Below are positions 1 to 5,218 of a stretch of DNA of 5,218 nt, piece by piece. Source of the DNA: Thermoplasmata archaeon. GTDB lineage: Archaea > Thermoplasmatota > Thermoplasmata > Lutacidiplasmatales > UBA184. The notes below the pieces were generated by a model. It made no database searches. It was not told the origin of the DNA and was given only the letters and a program-made list of their open reading frames with translations. A program made the position numbers and the translations under genes. How positions within the stretch are numbered: the first letter of the stretch is position 1; each line of letters starts with the position of its first letter. The stretch spans positions 1-5,218 of the forward strand of contig JASHVI010000241.1 in NCBI GenBank assembly GCA_030039525.1, given 5' to 3'.

Positions 1-2184
1 GGTCGAGAGACCCAGGATGCTGCCGGTCAGCGGCCAGCCGTTCACCGTCTTGACCCGGCTGGCGGACTCCGGGGTCACGTTCCACCGGTCGCTCCAGATC
101 GCGAAGGCGCCGGTGTAGAGGTTGAAGGTCGGGGTATAGGCGGTGTACGGGGTCCCGAAGTAGTTGTTGTAGATCAGGTCCCCGCTCTCGTACAGGACGA
201 GCGAGAACTGCGCGCCGGTGTCGAGGATGGTCGAGGGCACGGGCGCGGTCGTGGTCGCCGGGAGGAACGTGTTCCCCCAGACGACGTTCGAGGTCCCTCC
301 GAACATCACGAGGCCCTGGCTCTGCACGTCGAAGGTGTTCCCGGCGACGAGGGCGTGGCTCGAGTCCCAGAAGATGACGCTCGAGCAGTACGGGTCGAAC
401 TCCGAGCACCAGCCGGTGATCTCCTGGTCGTCGGCGAGCGAGACGAAGCTCGTGTTGTAGAACTCGAGCGCGAGGTTGTTCGAGAGCGGGGCGCCGAACC
501 GGGTGTTGAGGGCCGCCTCGTCCGGGAGCGAGATCGAGACCGCGAAGTCGGAGATGTTGGTCGCCGCGGTCACGTGGGCGGTGGTCCCGTCGAGGAGGAT
601 GCCGGGGAAGACCGGGTACCAGTAGTCGTTGAACTCGCCGAAGAGCGGGTCGATCGGCCCGTAGGCGAGGTGCTCCAGCACGTACGGGTTCGCCGCCGTG
701 CCGTTACCGCCGGGCACCGAGATCGACGCGAGCTGGGCGTTGTCGAGGGCCCAGAGCGGCGTGTAGACCCCGAGCGCGGGGTCCTTGTGGAGCGCGATCG
801 CCGCGTTGGTGGTGTGCGCGACCGTGAACGTGCGGGGCGCGTAGTCGCTGAGGAGCACCTCAAAGGTGTAGCTGTGGCCGGCCTCGAGGAGGAAGGTGGT
901 GCTGCCGCTCGCGGGCATCGGCGCCCAGGCGGCGGCGTCCGTGGAGAACCGGATCCCCTGGTTCGCGAAGACGAAGGCGTTCGACGGCGAGACGGTGATC
1001 CGCTCCCGGAGGAACCCGGGGCTCGCCCCGACCACGTTCCAGAGCGGCTGGAGGAGCGAGGGTCCGGCGCCGAGCTCGGCGACGGGGGAGGCCCCGCCGT
1101 TCGTCCACTCGGCGATCCCCTCCGAGGTCTCGCCGGTGTCGGTGCCGAAGTCGTAGGCCGACGGGACCGGCGAGTAGAGCCCGGTCCGGTTCGACTTCAG
1201 GTACAGCCCCATCGTGGCGTTGATCCCGGTGATCGTCGTCGTGGTCCCGCCGCCGGGCCCGCCGAGCATCACCTCGGCGTCGTTGAGGAGCCCGAAGGGG
1301 TTCGGCCGCTGGCCGTTGATCTGCTGCGTCGGCGCCGGGGCCGGTCGGAGGGCGGCGCCGCTGTTGAACTCGACCCGGTCGTACGAGCCGGCGTAGATCG
1401 TGCCGTTCGCCGCCGTGATCGAGTAGTTGAACCAGACCGTCGGCCGGTTGTTCGTCACGGTCAGGTTGTTGTAGAGGTCGACGGTGAAGGGCGTCGGCAT
1501 GTACCAGCTCGGCCCCTCGGCGAAGTAGAAGTCGTTGGGGACGAGGAACCCGCTGTAGTTCCAGAGGGTGCCGGTCTGCATCGCCGCGCCGGGCGCGCTC
1601 ATGTTCCAGATGTTGTCCTCGATGAAGAGGGTCTGGGAGGCGGCGCCGTAGACGGGGACGTTCTGGAGCCAGTAGTCGGTGGAGGTGTTGCCGAGCACGT
1701 CGATGTGCACGCCGACGGTGTTCAGCTGGACCGTGAAGTAGTCCGGCGAGGTCGACTCGACGTAGAACGGCGAGACCGAGTTGAAGTGGACCACGGCCTC
1801 GACCGAGTTCGTGTAGCTGATCGTCCCGACGTTACGCCCGTGGAGCTCCTGGAGGCCGAAGTCGCCGAGCCCCATCGGGGCCGGCGCGGCCTGGTAGAGG
1901 GGCGCGATCGTGCCGTTGACCGCCCGGGCCTCGGTGTTGAGGTTCGGCAGGAGGACCCGGTCCTGCGGGATGTGGTACGTCGCCATCGCCGCCTGGGTCC
2001 GCTGGAGGAGCGCGAGCCCCCCCGGGACGGGGGAGGTCGCGATCGACGCGGAGGGCACGACGGCCCCCGCGTCCGCGCGCGGGGGGCTCGCGGCCCCCGA
2101 CGCCAGGGCGGCCGGCAGGGGGGCGAGGAGGAGGACGGCGAGGCTCACGGCGAAAAGACTCACGGGGCGCGACCAACGCACCAT
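1..2184 (-). CDS. Secreted thermopsin-family (peptidase A5) protein with C-terminal beta-helix-like repeats, 3' end missing
   Basis: The frame is open from the ATG at 2184 to the left edge: 728 codons and no stop, so the C-terminus is missing. Residues 1-28 form a signal peptide (Arg3 and Arg6, then a Leu/Val/Ala core, likely cleavage after Ala-Leu-Ala28), so the product is exported. A thermopsin domain spans roughly 90-365. Hallmarks are APMGLGDFGL (102-111), NTVGVHIDVLGN (155-166), WLQNVPVY (172-179), EDNIWNMS (189-196) and YDFGTDTGETSEG (344-356). Thermopsins are acid proteases, classically of Sulfolobus; their catalytic residues are not firmly established, so activity cannot be read from sequence. 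Residues 395-455 look like a beta-sandwich linker. From about 490 (GGNGTAANPYVLE, 492-504; GEFNDYWYPVFPGILL, 516-531) a NosD-like beta-helix region begins, with repeats ending GNTF (615-618), GNTF (637-640) and NNYF (673-676). Cys593 and Cys600 may form a disulfide. Many Asn-X-Ser/Thr sites suit a glycosylated surface protein. Family assignment is firm; substrate is unknown. Confidence 0.88.
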   Translation of the reverse strand, partial: MVRWSRPVSLFAVSLAVLLLAPLPAALASGAASPPRADAGAVVPSASIATSPVPGGLALLQRTQAAMATYHIPQDRVLLPNLNTEARAVNGTIAPLYQAAPAPMGLGDFGLQELHGRNVGTISYTNSVEAVVHFNSVSPFYVESTSPDYFTVQLNTVGVHIDVLGNTSTDYWLQNVPVYGAASQTLFIEDNIWNMSAPGAAMQTGTLWNYSGFLVPNDFYFAEGPSWYMPTPFTVDLYNNLTVTNNRPTVWFNYSITAANGTIYAGSYDRVEFNSGAALRPAPAPTQQINGQRPNPFGLLNDAEVMLGGPGGGTTTTITGINATMGLYLKSNRTGLYSPVPSAYDFGTDTGETSEGIAEWTNGGASPVAELGAGPSLLQPLWNVVGASPGFLRERITVSPSNAFVFANQGIRFSTDAAAWAPMPASGSTTFLLEAGHSYTFEVLLSDYAPRTFTVAHTTNAAIALHKDPALGVYTPLWALDNAQLASISVPGGNGTAANPYVLEHLAYGPIDPLFGEFNDYWYPVFPGILLDGTTAHVTAATNISDFAVSISLPDEAALNTRFGAPLSNNLALEFYNTSFVSLADDQEITGWCSEFDPYCSSVIFWDSSHALVAGNTFDVQSQGLVMFGGTSNVVWGNTFLPATTTAPVPSTILDTGAQFSLVLYESGDLIYNNYFGTPYTAYTPTFNLYTGAFAIWSDRWNVTPESASRVKTVNGWPLTGSILGLST

Positions 2185-2203
2185 GGAGGGCCGTTCGACG
2201 GGC

Positions 2204-2213
2204 GGTTATAACC
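2204..2213 (-). promoter_or_regulatory. TATA box of the thermopsin-family gene (probable leaderless transcript)
   Basis: The sequence GGTTATAACC is a perfect 10-bp palindrome and the only AT-rich spot in this intergenic stretch. Its centre lies about 24 nt before the A of the ATG at 2184. In Archaea the TATA centre usually lies about 26-27 nt before the transcription start, so the transcript should begin at or within a few bases of the ATG. No Shine-Dalgarno sequence precedes the ATG. This supports both the chosen start and independent transcription of the gene. Confidence 0.7.
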
Positions 2214-2219
2214 CAGCCA

Positions 2220-2239
2220 GCCCCGGCGCGACCCGGGGC
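2220..2239 (-). repeat. GC-rich inverted repeat just upstream of the thermopsin TATA box
   Basis: GCCCCGG (2220-2226) and CCGGGGC (2233-2239) are perfect complements around a 6-nt loop. The repeat ends 6 nt upstream of the TATA element on the minus strand. It could be an operator-like site for the downstream gene or a hairpin at the 3' end of the preceding transcript. There is no T-tract after it, so a standard terminator is doubtful. In DNA this GC-rich, a 7-bp match can also occur by chance. Confidence 0.35.
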
Positions 2240-2276
2240 GCGCGGCCGCGATTCCGAGGCGGCGACGGTCCAAGGG

Positions 2277-2291
2277 GCCGCGCCTCGCGGC
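2277..2291 (-). terminator. Short GC hairpin at the stop codon of the 466-residue gene
   Basis: GCCGCG (2277-2282) pairs with CGCGGC (2286-2291) across a 3-nt loop. The last base of the arm is the G of the minus-strand TAG stop. Archaeal terminators rely mainly on T-tracts and none follows here, so any termination role is weak. The feature is reported because of its position directly at the gene end. Confidence 0.2.
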
Positions 2292-3691
2292 TAGGGGAGG
2301 GGCAGCTCGAAGTTCCCGCTGTACGGTCCCGACCCGCTCACCAAGAGGTAGTTCCCCGCCGCCACGACCGGCGCGTCGCTGAGGATCGAGACGACCTCCC
2401 CCACCGTCACCGGCTCGGAGCCTCCCGTCGACCCCTCGCAGACGTTGCCGAAGAACGGAGCCGAGTAGTAGGCGAGCCCCGGAGTGCCCTCCGCAAGCAG
2501 GCACCCGGTGGTCGAGTAGACCGAGACCCCGTAGGTCCCGTTCACCACCGTCCCGTTCGCCTCGTCGACCTCGAAGGCCGTGTCGTTCCAGACGAGCCCT
2601 GAGGAGGCCGACGTGACCGTCCAGTTGAGCACGTAGTCCTCCGGCTGAGCGACCTGGCCCGTGAGGTTGAGCCCGATCGCGGTGTCGATCGCGACGCCGC
2701 CGCCGGCCGAGCCCGGCGGGATGTTGGTGCTGCCGGCGCCGTAGACGTCGGAGCAGTCGGTGGTTCCGGCCGTCGGGGTCCCGACCGCCAGCCCGCTCGT
2801 CAGCACGACGGAGACGCTGAAGGAGTAGTAGGTGAGGCTCGGATCCGGCGCGACGACCGCCGGGCACGTCGAGTAGGTCACCACCCAGTAGCCGCCGATG
2901 GAGATGCCGAAGTCCTCGGTCTCCCCGGTGGCGGTCGCCGTCAGGTTGCCGCCGGGGTGGGAGCGCTCGAAGGCGTAGCCGCCGTCGGTGAGCCCCGCGG
3001 AGACCGCCACCGAGCTGTCCACCGCCGAGGAGGGAATCGTCCCGAAGAGGACGGCGAAGCTCGAGCCGCAGCCGGTCCACCGCTCGATGCCGTACCCGGC
3101 CGTGCCGACCACGACAAGGTACAGCTCCACCCCGGTCGTGTTGTTCAGGAAGAAGAGCCACCCCGGCGACTCGCCGCTCGACGCGTTCCCGGAGAACCCC
3201 GGGACGCTGACCGCCGGAGCGCTGGCCACCGCGGTCGCGGAGCAGCCTTGGCTCCCCGAGACCGGCGAGCTCCCGCTGCCCGACAGGTTGGTCGATTGGA
3301 GCGTCGCGATCGGGATGATCGGGAGCGTGTCGGCGGACTGGACGGACCACGGTCCGGCGCCGTAGGAAGCGGCCGTCTGGATCGCCGTGCCTTCGGCCTC
3401 CTTGAAGGTCGGAGCGGACGACACGACGGCGGGGCTCGACGCGGAGGGCCGCGAGAAGGGTCCGACCCCGGCGGCGTAGAGCGCCGCGAGGACCAGGACG
3501 ACGGCGATCACGACCGCGAGGACGGCGAGGAGGCCGAGGTTCCGACGCCACAGGGGGCGCGCCGGAGGGGCGCGGCGCCTCGGAGGGCCGGACCGCGGGG
3601 CGGGGAGCGGGGCGCTCCCGCCGGAGGCCGGGGCGCCGACCGGCGGGGCCGGGACGGGATCCGAGACGGAGGTCGATGGGGCGGCGGTCAT
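2291..3691 (-). CDS. Membrane-anchored extracellular protein of unknown family
   Basis: I do not recognise a family. I chose the ATG at 3691, giving 466 residues, because the open frame further upstream (to 3961) reads as non-coding and a TATA-like site lies about 30 nt before this ATG. Residues 1-50 are Pro/Ala/Ser-rich and become basic (RRRAPPARPLWRR), as expected for a cytoplasmic tail. Residues 52-76 form one long Leu/Val/Ala helix. The rest (about 80-466) is Ser/Thr/Gly/Val-rich, with alternating hydrophobic residues that suggest beta-sandwich folds outside the cell. Six cysteines (150, 208, 276, 313, 397, 418) could form three disulfides. About ten Asn-X-Ser/Thr sites are present, for example at 135, 169, 184, 249, 342, 356 and 384. 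The end (GNYLLVSGSGPYSGNFELPLP without its last residue) resembles the closing strands of a beta-sandwich. The thermopsin-family gene follows 106 bp downstream on the same strand. A surface, adhesion or substrate-binding role is inference only. Confidence 0.85.
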   Translation of the reverse strand: MTAAPSTSVSDPVPAPPVGAPASGGSAPLPAPRSGPPRRRAPPARPLWRRNLGLLAVLAVVIAVVLVLAALYAAGVGPFSRPSASSPAVVSSAPTFKEAEGTAIQTAASYGAGPWSVQSADTLPIIPIATLQSTNLSGSGSSPVSGSQGCSATAVASAPAVSVPGFSGNASSGESPGWLFFLNNTTGVELYLVVVGTAGYGIERWTGCGSSFAVLFGTIPSSAVDSSVAVSAGLTDGGYAFERSHPGGNLTATATGETEDFGISIGGYWVVTYSTCPAVVAPDPSLTYYSFSVSVVLTSGLAVGTPTAGTTDCSDVYGAGSTNIPPGSAGGGVAIDTAIGLNLTGQVAQPEDYVLNWTVTSASSGLVWNDTAFEVDEANGTVVNGTYGVSVYSTTGCLLAEGTPGLAYYSAPFFGNVCEGSTGGSEPVTVGEVVSILSDAPVVAAGNYLLVSGSGPYSGNFELPLP

Positions 3692-3717
3692 CCAACCGGG
3701 GGACGCACCGACCGGAG

Positions 3718-3723
3718 AGTTAT
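3718..3723 (-). promoter_or_regulatory. Possible TATA element of the 466-residue gene
   Basis: On the minus strand the sequence reads ATAACT within GGGGATAACTCTCC. It is centred about 30 nt before the ATG at 3691 and stands out from otherwise GC-rich surroundings. The spacing suits a leaderless or nearly leaderless archaeal transcript. The match to a TATA consensus is only partial, so this is a candidate. Confidence 0.4.
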
Positions 3724-3857
3724 CCCCCTTCCCGAGCGCCCCGCTCCGGGTCTCTCCCGGTCGATGGTCCCGCTCCGCGAGGAGGCCCAGGACGGCGCAC
3801 GACCCGCGGGGCGGTCCGTTGCGAGCCCCGACCCGGGGTGCGAGTCCAACGCATGTC

Positions 3858-3882
3858 TTTGTATAGCAATGGAGACCTATAG
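3858..3882 (+). promoter_or_regulatory. Two TATA-like elements before the small membrane protein gene
   Basis: TTTGTATAG (3858-3866) is the better archaeal TATA match. With usual spacing it would start transcription near 3888-3890, giving a leader of about 10 nt before the GTG at 3900. A second TATAG lies 16 bp further on (3878-3882), but it would start transcription inside the gene, past its only start codon, so it is probably not the functional box. AGAAGG just before the GTG is at best a weak ribosome-binding site. Confidence 0.45.
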
Positions 3883-3899
3883 AGACTACAGAGAAGGCA

Positions 3900-4169
3900 G
3901 TGCGGACGGTTTGGCGTTGGGGGCTCGCCTTCGTCGCCGCGGACTTTCTGACCGGCACCACCGCGTTCGTCGTGATCCTCCTGGGGGCGGTCGGGCTCGC
4001 GTTCTACACCGGGATGGTGCAGGGGCTGACCTCCGTCGCCGTCGGGGGTCCGATCGAGGTCCTGGTCGGGGTGGCGGTCATCGGGACCGTCCTGCTCGCG
4101 GAGCGCGGATACCGCTCGATCCTGGCCTACGCCCGTGGGGTCCGGGCGGGCGCGGGCGTCGCCACCTGA
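3900..4169 (+). CDS. Small membrane protein with two predicted helices, unknown function
   Basis: The product is 89 residues and begins at GTG. This is the only possible start, because the frame upstream has no ATG, GTG or TTG before an in-frame TAG at 3864. I recognise no family. After a short basic, Trp-containing start (MRTVWRW), residues about 20-40 form one hydrophobic helix and 52-68 a second. They are joined by a short Gly/Ser/Val-rich loop, and the tail is basic (ERGYRSILAYARGVRAG). Both ends carry the positive charges, so they probably face the cytoplasm with the loop outside. Third codon positions are almost all G or C, as in the neighbouring genes, which supports real coding. The gene diverges from the 466-residue gene and converges on the six-helix protein gene, its stop touching that gene's stop. 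The size and layout fit many small archaeal membrane proteins, and nothing indicates a specific role. Confidence 0.75.
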   Translation: MRTVWRWGLAFVAADFLTGTTAFVVILLGAVGLAFYTGMVQGLTSVAVGGPIEVLVGVAVIGTVLLAERGYRSILAYARGVRAGAGVAT

Positions 4170-4892
4170 TCAGCGGCCCGGATCGGCGCCGCCGGCCGGA
4201 GGAACCTCGACGGCCTCCGCGCGGGCTGGTTCGTGACGCGCCGAGTGCTTCGCGAGCCGACGATACGCCTCGAGATAGGCCGCCGAGTAGAGAAAGTAGC
4301 TGACGAACAGCGGCGCGATCACGAAGGCGATTGGCCCGAAGGAAGCCACTAGGCCGAGCGGATTGGAGACGAACTGGAGCAGCAGCTGCGAGAACTGGTC
4401 GCCGACGTGGAGGCCCGTCAACACGGCGACGCCCAAGGACCATAGGAAGCCCGCCCAGGCGAAGGACCGGCCGACCGGACCGGCGAGGCCGTCGACGAGG
4501 AGCGCCAGCCCGAGGAAGAAGTTCCCGAAGGCGAGGGCGACCAGCCCACCGACCGGCCATGCGAGCACCGCCGGGGTGGCGGCGCTTCGACCCCCGTTCG
4601 TGGCGGAGCCCAGGATCGCGATTGCCAGCACGGCGCCGAGGAAGATCCCGAGCGCGATCCAGAGCAGCTGGTGGCCGCGACGGACGTTCCGGTGGTGCGG
4701 CTTCGTCCACTCGTGGCGGGCCCGGTACATGAAGTAGAACCCGAGGACCGTCGTCGCGAGTCCCAGGTAGTAGAGTTCGACCGGTCCCGGGTGGTTCGGT
4801 CCGTAGCTCACGTACTGGTACAGCTCCGTGCCGCCCTCGATCAGGAAGCCGACGACGAAGGTGGCCAGCGCGAGCCGGAGCCTACGCGTCAT
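4170..4892 (-). CDS. Six-helix integral membrane protein, unknown function
   Basis: I prefer the ATG at 4892 (240 residues); a TTG two codons upstream at 4898 is the alternative. No family is recognised. Predicted helices lie at about 6-24, 38-56, 75-96, 109-133, 143-161 and 180-206. Basic residues cluster at the N-terminus (TRRLR), in the loop at 57-74 and in the tail after 210 (RRLAKHSARH), so by the positive-inside rule both ends are cytoplasmic, consistent with six helices. The cytoplasmic loop HEWTKPHHRNVRRGH (60-74) holds four His in 15 residues and could bind a metal or an acidic partner; this is inference. The outer loop at 162-178 carries His162, Asp165 and Gln166. The tail from 220 is acidic and proline-rich, probably disordered. 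No TATA-like site is visible at the expected distance from the ATG, so its promoter is unclear. It meets the small membrane protein gene tail to tail with no bases between. Confidence 0.82.
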   Translation of the reverse strand: MTRRLRLALATFVVGFLIEGGTELYQYVSYGPNHPGPVELYYLGLATTVLGFYFMYRARHEWTKPHHRNVRRGHQLLWIALGIFLGAVLAIAILGSATNGGRSAATPAVLAWPVGGLVALAFGNFFLGLALLVDGLAGPVGRSFAWAGFLWSLGVAVLTGLHVGDQFSQLLLQFVSNPLGLVASFGPIAFVIAPLFVSYFLYSAAYLEAYRRLAKHSARHEPARAEAVEVPPAGGADPGR

Positions 4893-5001
4893 CGACAATC
4901 GCCGAGCCTGGCGCCCACGGGGTCCGCTCGACAGAGCAGCCGGTTCGCTTGAGCGCTCCGGGAGGGCCGACCGCGGAGGTACCGTAGGCCCCGGGTTCGA
5001 G

Positions 5002-5045
5002 CGATGACTCGCCGGGTGGTCGCGGACCCCTCCGTCGAGTCATCG
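5002..5045. repeat. Perfect 10-bp inverted repeat with 24-nt loop
   Basis: CGATGACTCG (5002-5011) is exactly complementary to CGAGTCATCG (5036-5045). Inside the loop GGTC (5018-5021) can pair with GACC (5025-5028), and outside GGCCC (4987-4991) can pair with GGGCC (5047-5051) across a 10-nt versus 1-nt internal loop. As RNA this would fold into a long stem. It begins about 110 bp upstream of the six-helix gene. It could be a regulatory leader, a terminator hairpin for a gene beyond the right edge, a small RNA, or a binding site for a dimeric protein. Confidence 0.6.
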
Positions 5046-5074
5046 AGGGCCCTAGCATTACTTCGGGGCTTTGA

Positions 5075-5091
5075 GCCGGGCGCCGCCCGGC
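5075..5091. repeat. GC hairpin of 7 bp with 3-nt loop
   Basis: GCCGGGC (5075-5081) and GCCCGGC (5085-5091) are perfect complements around GCC. The hairpin lies 29 bp right of the 10-bp inverted repeat and just after a short TTT. No T-tract follows on either side that would mark a clear terminator. It may be part of a larger structured region with its neighbour, or chance pairing in GC-rich DNA. Confidence 0.4.
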
Positions 5092-5218
5092 GTTCGGCTG
5101 GAACCTCGTCGGTTCATGCCCCGGGGGCGGAAGCTCCCGGATGCGGCGCTCCTCGCGCGCTCGGCGCTCTCCGACGTCCGACTGGTTCCCCGCCCTGGAG
5201 GGCCCGCTCCGATCCTTC

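Larger units (their letters stand above)
3692..3899. other. Divergent intergenic region
   Basis: This 208-bp stretch separates two divergently transcribed genes and must hold both promoters. The left part is GC-rich and carries a candidate TATA for the leftward gene. A small inverted repeat, CCCCG (3826-3830) with CGGGG (3834-3838), lies in the middle. The right part, 3850-3897, is sharply richer in A and T than anything else nearby and contains two TATAG motifs pointing to the rightward gene. I find no RNA gene here. Confidence 0.6.
4893..5218. other. Region with no supported gene, right edge
   Basis: No frame gives a convincing gene. A minus-strand frame is open from the right edge to a TAG at 4882, but between 5043 and 4882 about a quarter of third positions are A or T and the three codon positions do not differ, so that part is not coding. 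In the last 100 bp the periodicity fits either that minus-strand frame or a plus-strand frame starting at the ATG at 5116, and the stretch is too short to decide. The region holds a 10-bp inverted repeat, a GC hairpin and an AT-richer patch (5053-5063) that might be a promoter. I found no tRNA; the GGTTCGA at 4994-5000 lacks a pairing stem. Confidence 0.5.

Noticed and set aside
355..2211. A 618-codon open frame on the plus strand opposite the thermopsin gene
   Set aside because: Its product is almost wholly Arg, Gly, Val, Glu, Asp and Pro, typical of the antisense shadow of a high-GC gene. The minus-strand frame has a signal peptide and clear family motifs.
2160..3695. A 511-codon minus-strand frame overlapping the 466-residue gene
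   Set aside because: It is Arg/Gly/Pro-rich low-complexity sequence without domains, and is out of frame with the gene that has a proper membrane anchor and codon pattern.
3853..3882. A nine-codon reading frame (MSLYSNGDL) ending in the second TATAG, as a leader peptide
   Set aside because: It lies inside the likely promoter and would be upstream of or overlapping the transcript start. Nothing else supports translation.
3692..3961. A 90-residue N-terminal extension of the 466-residue gene, to an ATG at 3961
   Set aside because: It would overlap the divergent small gene and its promoter patch. Its residues look non-coding, and a better ATG with a TATA-like site exists at 3691.
2957..4303. 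A 448-codon plus-strand frame across two genes and the divergent promoter region
   Set aside because: It is Arg/Gly/Ala-rich low complexity and cuts through opposite genes and their promoters.
4078..4710. A 210-codon minus-strand frame overlapping the six-helix gene
   Set aside because: Its product is Arg/Pro-rich low complexity, while the overlapping frame encodes well-formed membrane helices.
4882..5043. A 53-residue minus-strand frame just upstream of the six-helix gene
   Set aside because: About 28% of its third positions are A or T, far above the real genes, and it has no periodicity or recognisable content.
4985..5091. A tRNA suggested by GGTTCGA and by GCCGGGT pairing with GCCCGGC
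   Set aside because: No T-stem, anticodon arm or D-arm can be formed at proper spacing around these segments.

Overview
This is a high-GC window with a strong preference for G or C at third codon positions. It carries four recognisable protein genes, all exported or membrane proteins. The best taxonomic clue is the left-hand gene, a thermopsin-family (peptidase A5) protein. That family is known mainly from Archaea, especially acid-loving Thermoproteota and Thermoplasmatota. The likely promoters also look archaeal: a TATA-like element sits about 24 nt before the thermopsin ATG, with no Shine-Dalgarno sequence, as expected for a leaderless archaeal transcript. I infer a high-GC archaeon, perhaps a soil or sediment member of Thermoplasmatota, but the window has no phylogenetic marker to prove it.

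Layout. Positions 1-2184 (minus) hold a secreted thermopsin-like protein with a signal peptide. It runs off the left edge without a stop, and 728 residues are visible. After 106 bp containing two GC-rich inverted repeats and a clear TATA box, positions 2291-3691 (minus) hold a 466-residue protein with a proline-rich N-terminus, one membrane anchor and a large Ser/Thr/Gly-rich exterior part of unknown family. A divergent intergenic region (3692-3899) follows, ending in a conspicuous AT-rich patch that probably carries the promoter of a small two-helix membrane protein at 3900-4169 (plus, GTG start). That gene meets, stop against stop, a six-helix membrane protein at 4170-4892 (minus). The last 326 bp contain no gene I can support, but they hold a 10-bp perfect inverted repeat and a separate GC-rich hairpin.

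How the parts may fit together. The two large minus-strand genes point the same way and both encode cell-surface or secreted proteins, but the second has its own promoter, so they need not form one operon. Their adjacency suggests a role in extracellular protein degradation or surface structure; this is inference. The two membrane proteins on the right have no recognisable family and nothing ties them functionally to the left half. I see no CRISPR array, tRNA, rRNA, insertion sequence or defence system.
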